Source: an uncultured Ruminococcus sp.
Lineage (GTDB): Bacteria; Bacillota; Clostridia; Oscillospirales; CAG-272
NCBI GenBank assembly: GCA_902782445.1
Contig: CACZNC010000021.1
Span: forward strand, 1-61,973
DNA: 61,973 bases
Direction: 5' to 3'
Shown one piece after another: positions 17,804 to 26,435 of this stretch. The notes beneath the pieces are model-generated. The model saw only the letters and a list, made by a program, of their open reading frames with translations, ran no database searches and was not told the origin of the DNA. The number at the start of each line of letters is the position of its first letter. Position 1 is the first letter of the stretch. The position numbers and the translations under genes are program-made.

Positions 17804-18550
17804 ATGGATTACCGCATCGCAGTCGTGGACGATACGAGATCGGACCGGGAAAAGCTCGCCTCCGATATCGCCGCCTGGTTCAGGGGGAAAAGGGAAGTTG
17901 AGGTCAACGCTTTCCCGAACGCCGAATCCATGCTGCGCTCGTTCATCCCCGGACGGTACCGGATCGCGTTCATCGACATCATCATGCCGGAGGAAAACGG
18001 TGCCTCCAGAGGGGAAAACGGGATCGCGCTCGCCACAAGGCTGAAAGCGATGGATTCCAAACTTCTGGTGATCTTCTACACGACCTCGCGGGAATACGTC
18101 TTCGACGCGTTCTCCATCCATCCCTTCGACTACCTCGTGAAGCCCTACGATCCGATGGCTCTGTCCCGCGTTCTGACCGACGCGCTGTCTTCTCTCGACG
18201 AGAGCGAAGCGGCGATTTCCGTCCGCGTCGACCGGAGCATCATCTCCCTTCCGCTGTCCCAGATCATGTCGGCGTCCTCCCAGGCCCATTCGGTCGAGGT
18301 GGTGACGGCGGAGGGCGTGAAGCTGCGCACGAACACGACGTTCTCGGATTTTGAGAAACACATCGGCGGGGACAGGCGTTTCCTTTTGTGCAACCGCGGC
18401 GTGATGGTGAACATGGATTTCGTGCTGACGGTCGAAAACGGCTCCTTCCGCATGATCAACGGAGATATCTTCACGATCAAGACCAAAGGTCGTGGGGATA
18501 TCATGAACCTCTTCACGCAGTATCAGTTTGAAAAGCTGAAACGGAAATAG
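17804..18550 (+). CDS. LytTR-family response regulator (AgrA-like)
   Basis: A 248-residue regulator. The receiver domain (1-120) has the acidic pair VVDD, phospho-acceptor Asp58 in AFIDIIMP, Thr94 and Lys113 in YLVKPY. The LytTR DNA-binding domain (about 145-248) has RFLLCNRGVMVNMDFV and KGRGDIMNLF. It would be activated by a histidine kinase, but none lies in the window, so the partner is elsewhere. It is transcribed alone from the promoter at 17693 and ends at a terminator. GGGAGG precedes the ATG. Targets cannot be told. Confidence 0.88.
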   Translation: MDYRIAVVDDTRSDREKLASDIAAWFRGKREVEVNAFPNAESMLRSFIPGRYRIAFIDIIMPEENGASRGENGIALATRLKAMDSKLLVIFYTTSREYVFDAFSIHPFDYLVKPYDPMALSRVLTDALSSLDESEAAISVRVDRSIISLPLSQIMSASSQAHSVEVVTAEGVKLRTNTTFSDFEKHIGGDRRFLLCNRGVMVNMDFVLTVENGSFRMINGDIFTIKTKGRGDIMNLFTQYQFEKLKRK

Positions 18551-18580
18551 CTATCCTCCCTTCAGCGCGCAGAAAAAAAT

Positions 18581-18622
18581 CAACCGCCCGAGAATTGAAC
18601 TCTCCCGAGCGGTTGTTTTCAT
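18581..18622. terminator. bidirectional terminator after the LytTR gene
   Basis: CAACCGC and GCGGTTG arms with inner GAGA/TCTC pairing, followed by TTTTC on the plus strand and by ATTTTTTT on the minus strand. The repeat RNA copy 1 starts immediately after it. Confidence 0.75.
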
Positions 18623-18625
18623 TCA

Positions 18626-18757
18626 TACTATTCTCGCTCTAAAAAGCTAACTATATGGGTTTTGATCGCTCTCCGTAGAGTGCGAACAATCTATGATTGT
18701 GAGCTCACGAACGATAACTAGGCTTCTTTCAAGAAGCCGCGTTTTCCCTTTTAGTTT
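18626..18757 (+). repeat. structured intergenic repeat, copy 1 (short form)
   Basis: The first of four copies of a dispersed element. It holds the block TATGGGTTTTGATCGC, a CGCTCT/AGAGTGCG hairpin, GCGAAC, a small hairpin (ACAATC TAT GATTGT), the core start GAGCTCACGAACGATAACT, then directly the terminal hairpin GGCTTCTT TC AAGAAGCC, GCG and a T-rich tail. Compared with copy 3, the middle three-way domain is replaced by the small hairpin and the second half of the core is missing. It lies between two convergent genes. Confidence 0.8.
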
Positions 18758-18767
18758 GAGATTAGTA

Positions 18768-19730
18768 TCAGATCTTCCGTGCCTTCTCCGCGACCCACCG
18801 GATCCTCTCGTCTGGGAGGGAACCGTCCAGACTGCAGTCCGCGCCGAGGATGTAGCCGGTCTTTCCGCCCTCTTCGATGAGGTTTTCGGTCTCCCGTTCG
18901 ATCTCCTCCCGTGTCCCCGTGAAGAGAAGGGAACCGGCGTGATTTTCGAATCCTCCCCAGACGGTGCAGCCGAAGCGTTTTTTCGCCTCCCGCATGTCTT
19001 TCAGATCGACGTTCCGGGCCCAGCTGACCACGGCTGCTTTGTAATCCTCCCAGACGGAGAGCCGGTTCGGGACGCCTTCCCATCCGCAGAGGTGGATGAC
19101 GTTGTTTTCGCTCAGGGTGTTGGCGTATGCGAGGACGTCCTTGTCGCTGGGCGTCACCCATGCGCGGTACTCCTCCGCCGTGAAGCGGTCGATCTCGCCG
19201 TTCTGCACGCTGTAAAAGATTCCGTCGGCTCCCGCGTCCTCGATCACGCCCTTGACGAGGAGCTTCTGATCTTCGGCGATCACGCGGCAGGCGTACATGA
19301 CCGCCTCGGGATCTTCCCGGATCAGCTTCATCATCTTCGGATATCCGATCACCAGCCGCAGGGCGGAGAGGGGAACGAAGACCAGATAGACCGCCATGCA
19401 CTCCCCGTTCAGGGCTTTGATGACCTTCGCCGTGCGTTCGATCTGTCCCCGGATATAGGGGTGACTGCCTCCCAGCGGTTCCAGTTTCAAGAGATCCTTC
19501 GCTTTATCGATCCCATTGAGCAGGGGGGAGGGCCATCCGAAATATCCGTCTGCGGAGAGCTTCATGAAATCCACGTCGGTGGAGCGGAAAGAGGCGGCCT
19601 GCACCTCGGCGAACCGGTCGAAGTCATTCCAGTATTCGCCCGGCACGTGCTTCCACATGCAGACGGGGACGTGATCGACTTCCTTGCCCCGGAAAGCGGC
19701 CAGCGTGCGTTCTTTTTTCGTCATGAGCAT
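18768..19730 (-). CDS. URO-D fold protein with MtaA-type HxC motif
   Basis: A 320-residue URO-D superfamily member starting at ATG 19730 (AAGGGA upstream; the longer frame lacks a site). It begins with the family hallmark MTKKERTLAAFRG, followed by HVPVCMWKH, GADGIFYSVQNG and NVIHLCGWEG. The last preserves the HxC zinc motif of MtaA/MtbA corrinoid-dependent methyltransferases, unlike the paralogue at 16650. Cys at ILGADCSL is the probable third zinc ligand. It is the last gene in an operon with a solute-binding lipoprotein and a glycosidase. A methyl-transfer or other decarboxylase-like step on an imported compound is possible but unproven. Confidence 0.82.
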   Translation of the reverse strand: MLMTKKERTLAAFRGKEVDHVPVCMWKHVPGEYWNDFDRFAEVQAASFRSTDVDFMKLSADGYFGWPSPLLNGIDKAKDLLKLEPLGGSHPYIRGQIERTAKVIKALNGECMAVYLVFVPLSALRLVIGYPKMMKLIREDPEAVMYACRVIAEDQKLLVKGVIEDAGADGIFYSVQNGEIDRFTAEEYRAWVTPSDKDVLAYANTLSENNVIHLCGWEGVPNRLSVWEDYKAAVVSWARNVDLKDMREAKKRFGCTVWGGFENHAGSLLFTGTREEIERETENLIEEGGKTGYILGADCSLDGSLPDERIRWVAEKARKI

Positions 19731-19803
19731 TGGGGTGAGTCCCTTTCTGATTTTGTGGTCCCCGTGCTGATCGGATGAAACTGTCCCGGTGAAAATCGCC
19801 GGA

Positions 19804-20820
19804 TCATGAAAAATACAGTCTTCGGATCGTGTCCCGCGCGGCATAGTACGCCTTTTTCGGCCTGCACTCCGTGTCGCAGAGACCCCAGTAGCATTCGGCG
19901 GGGCAGTTCTCGTGATGACAGTGCCAGCAGGTCACGGCGTCGGAAAAGCAGAACATGAAATTCCCCATGACGTGGGGATGGGCGGCGAAGATCTCGAGTC
20001 CGCGGCGCATGTAGTCGGCCTGGACTTCCTCGCAGTGCCCTCCCGGAAGCTCGTAGCCCCAGGACTTGTGGTAACAGACCGGTTCGAGGTTTTCCGTGTT
20101 GTTCGGACGGATCCCGAGTTCTTCGGGCTTCATGGTCCCGCCGCCGGAGGAATAGCCCCATTCGCTGATGAGGATCGGGATGCCGAAGGCGTTCCACATG
20201 TCGTCGATGATCGGCGGCCAGTCCTCGACGGTCCCACCGCTCCAGGAGCCGAAATATCCGTCGTCCCCGAGATACCCGAAGGGATGGTCCCCCCGGAACA
20301 GCATCTCCCCGGCCCGCCGGCTTCCCTCCCACCAGCAGGAGAAATTGGTCCCGCAGACGGCGCGGGGATTGACGTCCCGGATGCCGAAGGCGGTCTGACG
20401 GCAGGCCTCCGTGCAGATCTCGAGGGGGACGTCGCCGGAGAAGGTGGAGCCGTCCAGTTCGTTCATGCACTGCCAGAGGGAATGGGCCCGCTCGCCGAGA
20501 TCCTCCGCCATAAAGGAGGCGGCGCGGCGGACGTTCGAGAAGAATTCCTCCGTCCCGATTTTCCCGCAGACCGGTTCGGGGTAGCCGAAGATCGTCGGGG
20601 TCGATGGCATGATCTTGAGCCCTGCCCGGTGGGCGGAGTCGATGGTCGCCTTCACCTTTTCCCACCGCGGGCTGACGGTCCCTCCGATCCTGTCGGTCCA
20701 GGGGAAGGGGACGTTCAGCCGGATCCAGTCCGTGCCGAGCTCCTTCACCAGGTTCCAGCGTTCGAGCGGCGAATAGGCGTACACCACGCCGCGGATCTTG
20801 TCTTTCAGCGCGATTTCCAT
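19804..20820 (-). CDS. clan GH-A glycoside hydrolase (TIM barrel)
   Basis: A 338-residue (beta/alpha)8 retaining glycosidase. The acid/base is probably Glu121 in QCMNELDG (the NE pair at strand 4), and the nucleophile Glu220 is in ILISEWGYS (strand 7). An unusual run of His/Cys near the C-terminus (CWHCHHENCPAECYWGLCD) may bind metal or a cluster. There is no signal peptide. It sits between the solute-binding gene and the URO-D gene, with short gaps of 24 bp and 73 bp. The family within GH-A (GH5/GH30/GH39/GH42-like) cannot be settled by eye. Confidence 0.78.
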   Translation of the reverse strand: MEIALKDKIRGVVYAYSPLERWNLVKELGTDWIRLNVPFPWTDRIGGTVSPRWEKVKATIDSAHRAGLKIMPSTPTIFGYPEPVCGKIGTEEFFSNVRRAASFMAEDLGERAHSLWQCMNELDGSTFSGDVPLEICTEACRQTAFGIRDVNPRAVCGTNFSCWWEGSRRAGEMLFRGDHPFGYLGDDGYFGSWSGGTVEDWPPIIDDMWNAFGIPILISEWGYSSGGGTMKPEELGIRPNNTENLEPVCYHKSWGYELPGGHCEEVQADYMRRGLEIFAAHPHVMGNFMFCFSDAVTCWHCHHENCPAECYWGLCDTECRPKKAYYAARDTIRRLYFS

Positions 20821-20844
20821 GACCTTCCTCCTGCGGATCCGGGA

Positions 20845-22347
20845 TCAGCCTTCCCCGTATGCCTTGATGTTCTTCTCGATCATCTTCTTCGAGACCTTCT
20901 CGTTCTTCTGGTAGTAGGAGGCGAGATCGGGGTTGTCCCGCTCCACCTGGTACTGGAAGGTGAAGGAGAGGCCGAAATTGTCGTAGACATAGGCGAAGTC
21001 GAAGGCGCGGGTGTTGTAGATCAGTTCCAGCATTTCGCCGGACTGCTCGTCGCGGACGTTCTTCTTCGTCATGAGCACGTCGTAGTAGATGGGCAGGCAG
21101 GAGAGGTAGGATTCATAGGACATCGCTTCGAGGATGATCCCCTCCCGGTCGAGATCGCGGCAGGTTTTCGGGATCGCCATGATCGTCGCGTGTCCGTCCA
21201 CGTAGTGCGCGTAGGTCTCCTGCGCCTCGTCCCATTTCGGATAGGGGAGCACGCCGAAGTCCGATTCCATGTCGCGCAGATCCTCGATCACGCCGATCTG
21301 CGTCGTCATGAAGAGCGCATGGTCGGCTCCGAAGATGCGCGGGACGTCCGGGCTGACCCAGCTGGACACGTAGTAGGTGCAGTCCCTGTGGGCGAGATCG
21401 TATTCCCATTCGAAGACGGATACGGCTTTCTCGGAGAACATGTCGAGATAGGGGATGTTGTCCTCGTCCTTCGCCGTGACATGCAGACCGGCCGCGAACA
21501 TCCAGTTGATGAGCCCGCTTCCGCCGCCGATGAAGTAGCCGAACACGTCGTCCTCGGTCATCTTTCCGTCGCCGTTCGCGTCGATGGACACGGTCTCCGC
21601 CAGCTTTCCGAAGGCGTCGTAGGTCCAGCGGCCCTCTTTGATGAGGCTGTAAAGATCGCCGACGCCGAAGTCCTCCGCCAGCGCCTTGTTGAACACCATG
21701 CAGTGGGTGTTGTCGTTGGAGCTGAAACAGAAGTCGGAGAGGGCGAGATACGCGTTGTCCCCGACGGAGAAGGCGACCTGTGCCGCCTGATTCCAGTATG
21801 GCTTCGAGAAGTCCACGTAGTCGAGATCGCGGTAGTTCAGAAAGACGTGCTTGACCGCGGAGTTCGCCCCGTAGATCATGTGGGTGGCGAGCATGTCGTA
21901 CTCGTCGCTGTCCGCCATGACGGAGGCCTCCACCAGATTGTTCGGCGTCGTCTCGCTGACGGTTTCATTTTCGGTGTAGAGGACCACCTTGATGTTGTAG
22001 GCGTCCTCGATCTTCGTATTCCGGGCGAACACGGCGTCGTTCAGAGCCTCGCCGGTCAGCTCTTCGACGAGCAGGTCCCGGGTGTGGACCGGATAGGTGT
22101 GCATGCTGTCGTCCCGGGACATGATGCGGAAATTGAATCCGTCGTAATTCTGTTCCGGCAGATCGGGGGCGTACTGTTCCCGCCCGTCCGTCGTCTCCTC
22201 CGGCGCGATTTCCTCGACGGAAGGTTCGGTACTCCCCCCGGAGGCCGGCGCGGTCTCCTCGGGATTCGTCCCCGATTCGGAGCAGGAAGAGGCGAGGAGC
22301 AGGAGCGAAAGGAACAGCGCGGCATAACGCGAAAATCCGGATTTCAT
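20845..22347 (-). CDS. extracellular solute-binding lipoprotein
   Basis: A 500-residue lipoprotein. The ATG at 22347 is preceded by GGAGGG, and the signal peptide ends at ASSC (Cys22). An acidic linker and a sugar-binding-protein-like fold follow, with MVFNKALAEDFGV, DFGVLPYPKW and a Ca-binding-like loop DANGDGKMTEDD. It starts an operon of binding protein, glycosidase and URO-D protein under the promoter at 22394. No permease genes are adjacent. It is a paralogue of the protein at 15078-16553, so the two loci look like duplicated uptake modules for related compounds. Confidence 0.85.
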   Translation of the reverse strand: MKSGFSRYAALFLSLLLLASSCSESGTNPEETAPASGGSTEPSVEEIAPEETTDGREQYAPDLPEQNYDGFNFRIMSRDDSMHTYPVHTRDLLVEELTGEALNDAVFARNTKIEDAYNIKVVLYTENETVSETTPNNLVEASVMADSDEYDMLATHMIYGANSAVKHVFLNYRDLDYVDFSKPYWNQAAQVAFSVGDNAYLALSDFCFSSNDNTHCMVFNKALAEDFGVGDLYSLIKEGRWTYDAFGKLAETVSIDANGDGKMTEDDVFGYFIGGGSGLINWMFAAGLHVTAKDEDNIPYLDMFSEKAVSVFEWEYDLAHRDCTYYVSSWVSPDVPRIFGADHALFMTTQIGVIEDLRDMESDFGVLPYPKWDEAQETYAHYVDGHATIMAIPKTCRDLDREGIILEAMSYESYLSCLPIYYDVLMTKKNVRDEQSGEMLELIYNTRAFDFAYVYDNFGLSFTFQYQVERDNPDLASYYQKNEKVSKKMIEKNIKAYGEG

Positions 22348-22393
22348 GATGGCCCTCCGAAAAATGAATAAGATGGGCGGTCCCGCCTGTATC

Positions 22394-22422
22394 ATTATAC
22401 AGGAAATTTCCCCGGAAGTCAA
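22394..22422 (-). promoter_or_regulatory. sigma-A promoter of the 22347-18768 operon
   Basis: Minus strand TTGACT (complement 22417-22422), 17 bp, TATAAT (complement 22394-22399), preceded by CTG. Confidence 0.8.
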
Positions 22423-22483
22423 GGCGCTGAAAGCCTCCGGATCCCGCATAAAGCGGAAACTTTGACAAAATCCCGCCGCCCCA

Positions 22484-22512
22484 TTGCAATCCCCCCTGAA
22501 AAATGATACAAT
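22484..22512 (+). promoter_or_regulatory. sigma-A promoter of the DUF523 gene
   Basis: TTGCAA at 22484-22489, 17 bp, TACAAT at 22507-22512. It is divergent from the promoter at 22394. Confidence 0.72.
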
Positions 22513-22574
22513 ATCAGCGCGAAGGAAACCTCTTTCGGACTGCCGGGGATCTCGGAGGACTTTGGGAAAACGTC

Positions 22575-23195
22575 ATGAAAATCATGCTCAGCGCCTGCCT
22601 TGCCGGGGAGATGTGCAAGTACAGCGGCGGAAACAACCGGAACGAAAAAGCCGTCGCCCTCTTCGAAGGGAATGAGATCGTCAAAATCTGCCCGGAGGTC
22701 ATGGGCGGACTGCCGACTCCCCGCTCCCCCGCCGAGATCCGGGACGGCGTTGTTGTCAACCGGGAGGGGAAGAGCGTGGACCGGGAATTCCGGCTCGGGG
22801 CGGAGAGGGTTCTCGAGATCGCGCGGCGGGAAAAGCCCGATCTTATCGTTCTGCAATCCAGAAGCCCCAGCTGCGGCGTAAAACAGCGGTATGACGGGAC
22901 CTTCACCGGCACTCTGACCGACGGCCCCGGCGTGACGGCGGAACTCCTCATGAAGCACGGTTTCCGCGTCGTGGATATCGAGGATCTGGAACTCTCGGAG
23001 ATCGGGAGCCCCGCCCTGAGCACCGAAGATCCGCGCCGGAACGCCGTGACTTACGCCGAAAAGAACCGGGAACTGTATCTCCGGCAGAAGCGGATGCTCG
23101 GGATCTTCCTCGAAAACGGCGCGATCACGAAAAAACAGTACGAAAAATCCCTCGGCGATCTGACGGAAAAGATGGGAATGGAGGACGAAAGATGA
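22575..23195 (+). CDS. DUF523 family protein
   Basis: A 206-residue protein matching the DUF523 (YbbK-like) family. The N-terminus KIMLSACLAGEMCKYSGGNN aligns with the family start, and conserved cysteines occur in SACLAG, ICPEVMGGLPTPR and SRSPSCG, probably for metal or cluster binding. A short C-terminal helical region (EKNRELYLRQKRMLGIFLENG) follows. The start at 22575 fits family N-termini, although GGAGG is far upstream. Its stop overlaps the next gene by four bases. The family has no established reaction. Confidence 0.75.
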   Translation: MKIMLSACLAGEMCKYSGGNNRNEKAVALFEGNEIVKICPEVMGGLPTPRSPAEIRDGVVVNREGKSVDREFRLGAERVLEIARREKPDLIVLQSRSPSCGVKQRYDGTFTGTLTDGPGVTAELLMKHGFRVVDIEDLELSEIGSPALSTEDPRRNAVTYAEKNRELYLRQKRMLGIFLENGAITKKQYEKSLGDLTEKMGMEDER

Positions 23196-24571
23196 CGGGA
23201 AGGTTCAACTACGACTATTCAAAGACCCTCTGGATGAAGATGTATCTGGCGACCCCCGATTTCACCCGGGGCGTGTCCGACCTGAAGATCTCCTTCGAAG
23301 AGGCCCTCGGCATCATCAAAACGGTCGACGCGCTCACGCAGGGGATCGAGAAGATCGTCTATCTCGTGGGATGGCAGGGCCTCGGCCACGACGACTGCTA
23401 CCCGGAGATGCACAAGGTCAACGATTTTCTGAAGCGGGACTGCGACAGGGACGGCCGGGAGAGTCTTCTCTGGCTGATCGGGGAGGCGAAGAAGTTCCAT
23501 ACGGTCGTCAGCGTCCACGGCAACCTCGCCGACGAATACGGGGAAAACGAATCCCATCCCGAATTCGTGCGGGAAAGCGCCATCGTGAAGCACCCGGACG
23601 GGGAGCCCGCAGTGATCGAAGTCTTCAACGGACGCAATGCCTATAAGATCTCCTACAAGCAGTTCTGGGAAAGCGGGCTGTTCAAAAAATACTGGGAGAA
23701 ATTCCTCGAGACCGTGCCCGTCCGGGAAGCGGGGACCGTCCACCTCGACAATTTCTGCATCGCGGAGAACTTCTGCCCGCGGACCACGGTGGAGGAGCAG
23801 GACGCCGCCCGGAACGCGATCCTCGACTACATCCGCGGGGAGGGGATCGACGTCACCTCCGAATACACCTACCGCGAACTGGAACTCCGCTCCGACGAGC
23901 CGAGCCATCCGATCCGCAAATTCTACGCGCAGCACGTGGACAGCCTCCCCGTCGCTTCCTGGCGGGACGCCCCGATGCGCACCCTCGGCCGGATCCCCGC
24001 CACATGGTGGACCAGCGGGGTGAAGCCGGAGGAATGCCTCACCGTCCCCCCGTCCCTGTACAGCGGACACCTCACGGACGGGGAACTCGGCGCGGTCTAT
24101 TACGGCGCGATGCACGGCGAGGATATCTGGATGTCCCGGGGGATCCGCACGGAGGACTGGACGCCCGCCTTCCTGAAAGAATTCTGTACCTATCAGCTCC
24201 CGTATTTCTACCTCAACCGGTATGAGAGAACGGGCCTCGAAAAAGGGGAGGACGGTCATTACACCGCGTCCTTCTCGGAAGGCGTGGAGAGCCGCGGATC
24301 CGACCGGTCCATCTGGAAAAACGGGATCCTATTGAAACAGGGCGGCGACGTGATCCTGCCCCTCAAGGAGGACAACCGCCTGTTCATTGCCTATTCGGAA
24401 AACGGACGGGCGGGACGCTGGGAACTCCCGGACGCCGCTTTCTCGACCTGCAGGATCTATGAGATCACGCCGGAAGGGAACTGCTTCCTGTGTACCCGGA
24501 CCCTCGAAAACGGCGGTCTCGATCTCGATTTGAAACCGGGCCGGGCCGTCGCCCTCGAAGCCGGCGAATAA
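23192..24571 (+). CDS. TIM-barrel glycosidase-like protein, GH101-related features
   Basis: A 459-residue protein translationally coupled to the DUF523 gene (ATGA overlap). YLVGWQGLGHDDCYPE resembles the GWQxxGHDxxxPDY element of GH101 endo-alpha-N-acetylgalactosaminidases. TVHLDNFCIAEN could carry the strand-4 nucleophile Asp. A C-terminal beta domain (about 365-459) follows. It is much shorter than secreted GH101 enzymes and has no signal peptide, so an intracellular relative acting on imported glycans is more plausible. Family membership is uncertain; other GH13/27/31-like barrels are possible. Confidence 0.55.
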   Translation: MTGRFNYDYSKTLWMKMYLATPDFTRGVSDLKISFEEALGIIKTVDALTQGIEKIVYLVGWQGLGHDDCYPEMHKVNDFLKRDCDRDGRESLLWLIGEAKKFHTVVSVHGNLADEYGENESHPEFVRESAIVKHPDGEPAVIEVFNGRNAYKISYKQFWESGLFKKYWEKFLETVPVREAGTVHLDNFCIAENFCPRTTVEEQDAARNAILDYIRGEGIDVTSEYTYRELELRSDEPSHPIRKFYAQHVDSLPVASWRDAPMRTLGRIPATWWTSGVKPEECLTVPPSLYSGHLTDGELGAVYYGAMHGEDIWMSRGIRTEDWTPAFLKEFCTYQLPYFYLNRYERTGLEKGEDGHYTASFSEGVESRGSDRSIWKNGILLKQGGDVILPLKEDNRLFIAYSENGRAGRWELPDAAFSTCRIYEITPEGNCFLCTRTLENGGLDLDLKPGRAVALEAGE

Positions 24572-24584
24572 AGGCGAAACAAAG

Positions 24585-24620
24585 AACTCCCCCGTGTCCT
24601 GAAAGACATAGGGGAGTTTT
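24585..24620. terminator. bidirectional terminator between convergent genes
   Basis: AACTCCCC and GGGGAGTT arms with inner TGTC/GACA pairing, followed by TTTTC on the plus strand. The minus strand is also followed by a T-containing run (CTTTGTTTCG). Confidence 0.75.
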
Positions 24621-24660
24621 CAAATCACAGGATGCGGACGGAGCCTCCGAATACCGCGGT

Positions 24661-25704
24661 TCAGACTTCCAGCTTCATCCACCCGTCCCGGATCCATCCG
24701 AGCTTACGCATGATCTCCGCGAAGAGCAGGGAGAGGATTGCCGGAAGGACGACGCAGAGGAGCGCAATCCCCGCCCACATCATGGGGGTGTTTGCGGTGA
24801 CGGCGGCGATCCCGATGGGTCCCACCAGCCCGCAGGTCCCCATCCCGGCCGAGACGCCCGCGCATTCCAGACGGAACACCAGCGTCGACAGCGGACCGCA
24901 GATCGCCGAGGCCAGAGTCGGGGGGATCCAGATCGCGGGGCGACGGCAGATATTGCCCATCTGGAGCATGGAGGTGCCGAGGCCCTGGGAGACCAGCCCG
25001 CCCCACCGGTTTTCCCGGAAGCTGCACACGGCGAACCCGACCATCTGACAGCAGCATCCGACGGCCGCCGCGCCTCCCGCCAATCCCGCGATCCCGATCA
25101 TGGAGCAGAGGGCCGCGGAGGAGATCGGCAGGGTCAGCACGATTCCCACGACGACGGACACCACGATCCCCATGAGGAGGGGCCGGTATTCCGTGGCGGT
25201 GTTGACGAAGGTCCCGAGCCAGTACATGATCCGCGCGATGAAGGGGCTGACGAAATGGGCGGCGGCGACTCCGACGAATACCGTGACGGCGGGCGTGACG
25301 AGGATATCCACCTTCGTCTTCTTCGAGACCAGCATCCCGATCTCCACGGCTACGATCACCGCGAAGAACGCGCCTGCGGGACCGGCGGCGGCTTTGAACA
25401 GTTCTCCGTCCGCGCCGATCTTTTCGACCTCCACACCGATGGAGTACCCCGCGAATCCCACCGCCGCGGAGGAGAAGATCACGAGGGGATGGGCTTTCAG
25501 CGCGAGCGCGACGGCGACCCCGATGGCCATCCCGGAGGACTGGGAAGCGTAGGCGTTGATGTCGTTGAAGAGGGCGAGCCCCGTGTATTTCCCCAGCGTC
25601 GAGAAGATTGTTCCGATCAGCAGGGAAGCGAACAGGCCCTGCGCCATCGCCCCCATCGCGGTGATGAAGTACCGCTCAAGCAAATGTTTGATTTTCTCTC
25701 TCAC
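24661..25704 (-). CDS. PTS_EIIC_2-type membrane protein (PTS sugar IIC-like)
   Basis: A 347-residue polytopic protein with about eight to ten TM helices. Motifs such as GLFASLLIGTIFSTLG, SSAAVGFAGYSIGV, GMGTCGLVGPIG and PISSAALCSMIGIAGLAGGAA match the PTS_EIIC_2 family. That family resembles PTS permeases but usually lacks associated IIA/IIB genes, as here, so the substrate and energy coupling are unclear. The start is GTG at 25704 with GGAGG five bases upstream; the longer frame has no site. A weak promoter precedes it at 25739-25767. Confidence 0.72.
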   Translation of the reverse strand: MREKIKHLLERYFITAMGAMAQGLFASLLIGTIFSTLGKYTGLALFNDINAYASQSSGMAIGVAVALALKAHPLVIFSSAAVGFAGYSIGVEVEKIGADGELFKAAAGPAGAFFAVIVAVEIGMLVSKKTKVDILVTPAVTVFVGVAAAHFVSPFIARIMYWLGTFVNTATEYRPLLMGIVVSVVVGIVLTLPISSAALCSMIGIAGLAGGAAAVGCCCQMVGFAVCSFRENRWGGLVSQGLGTSMLQMGNICRRPAIWIPPTLASAICGPLSTLVFRLECAGVSAGMGTCGLVGPIGIAAVTANTPMMWAGIALLCVVLPAILSLLFAEIMRKLGWIRDGWMKLEV

Positions 25705-25738
25705 AGCGTCCTCCGAAACGGATTGTCGGTCTTCATCT

Positions 25739-25767
25739 ATTTTATCATATTCGTCTCCGCCGCACAA
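25739..25767 (-). promoter_or_regulatory. probable promoter of the PTS_EIIC_2 gene
   Basis: Minus strand TTGTGC (complement 25762-25767), 17 bp, TAAAAT (complement 25739-25744). The match is moderate. Confidence 0.5.
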
Positions 25768-25917
25768 TCGACAGAATGACCGGGATTTTTCCCCGGGGAG
25801 GAGGATTTTTTGTCTTCCGTGCCGTTTCTGAGGCCTGGAGGTCTTTCATCCAGACCGGGACGACGCTTTCCCCGCCTCCGTTCACGGAAAATTCAGACTT
25901 TCAAAACGCCGGGGATC

Positions 25918-25946
25918 TTGATCCGCCGGAGGGAAAAACGTATCCT
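25918..25946 (+). promoter_or_regulatory. possible weak promoter of the ACT-domain gene
   Basis: TTGATC, 17 bp, TATCCT. Four of six matches in each box. The rest of the 25768-26000 gap shows no supported gene. Confidence 0.35.
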
Positions 25947-26000
25947 GAAAAAAAGCTCTGTTCCCGATTTCCTATCAAATGATCCGCGGAGGAAAACAGA

Positions 26001-26366
26001 ATGACGCTCGAAAAACTGCCCTATGCGCTGACGGTCTGCAAACCCGCCAGCCTCGCTTCCGTTCTCCTGGAATCGGAATTCTTCTTTCTCGCCAGAACGG
26101 ACGAGGAACTCTCGCTGGTGTGCAAAACAGAAGACGCGCCGGAGGACGCCGTCGAACGGGAGGACGGATGGAGGGCCTTCCGCATTGCCGGGGTCCTCGA
26201 CTTCTCCCTCGTCGGCATTCTCTCGAAGATATCCGGGATCCTCGCCGGGGAGCGGATCGGGATCTTCGCCGTATCGACCTACAACACGGACTACATTCTC
26301 GTCCGGGAGGAGGACTTCGACCGCGCCCTGAACGCGCTGGAAGCGAGGGGATACGATGTCCTTTGA
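26001..26366 (+). CDS. ACT-domain protein (ACT_7-like)
   Basis: A 121-residue protein of two ACT-like halves. The C-terminal part has the typical sequence VGILSKISGILAGERIGIFAVSTYNTDYILV, found in small stand-alone ACT proteins that bind amino acids or related ligands. GGAGG precedes the ATG. It stands alone between two operons and ends at the terminator at 26395. Its ligand and regulatory target are unknown. Confidence 0.82.
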   Translation: MTLEKLPYALTVCKPASLASVLLESEFFFLARTDEELSLVCKTEDAPEDAVEREDGWRAFRIAGVLDFSLVGILSKISGILAGERIGIFAVSTYNTDYILVREEDFDRALNALEARGYDVL

Positions 26367-26394
26367 CCAAAAATCGCCGAAAAACGGAAAAAAG

Positions 26395-26421
26395 CCCCCG
26401 GATGTCCGAAACACCCGGGGG
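26395..26421. terminator. terminator after GH116 (and the ACT gene)
   Basis: CCCCCGG and CCGGGGG arms. The minus strand continues with a long T-run (TTTTTTCC), so it mainly ends the GH116 transcript. Confidence 0.75.
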
Positions 26422-26435
26422 AATGCTGTTTTCTG

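Noticed and set aside
25768..26000. Short plus-strand frame in the gap before the ACT gene
   Set aside because: No ribosome binding site and no recognisable protein features; only a weak promoter is supported there.
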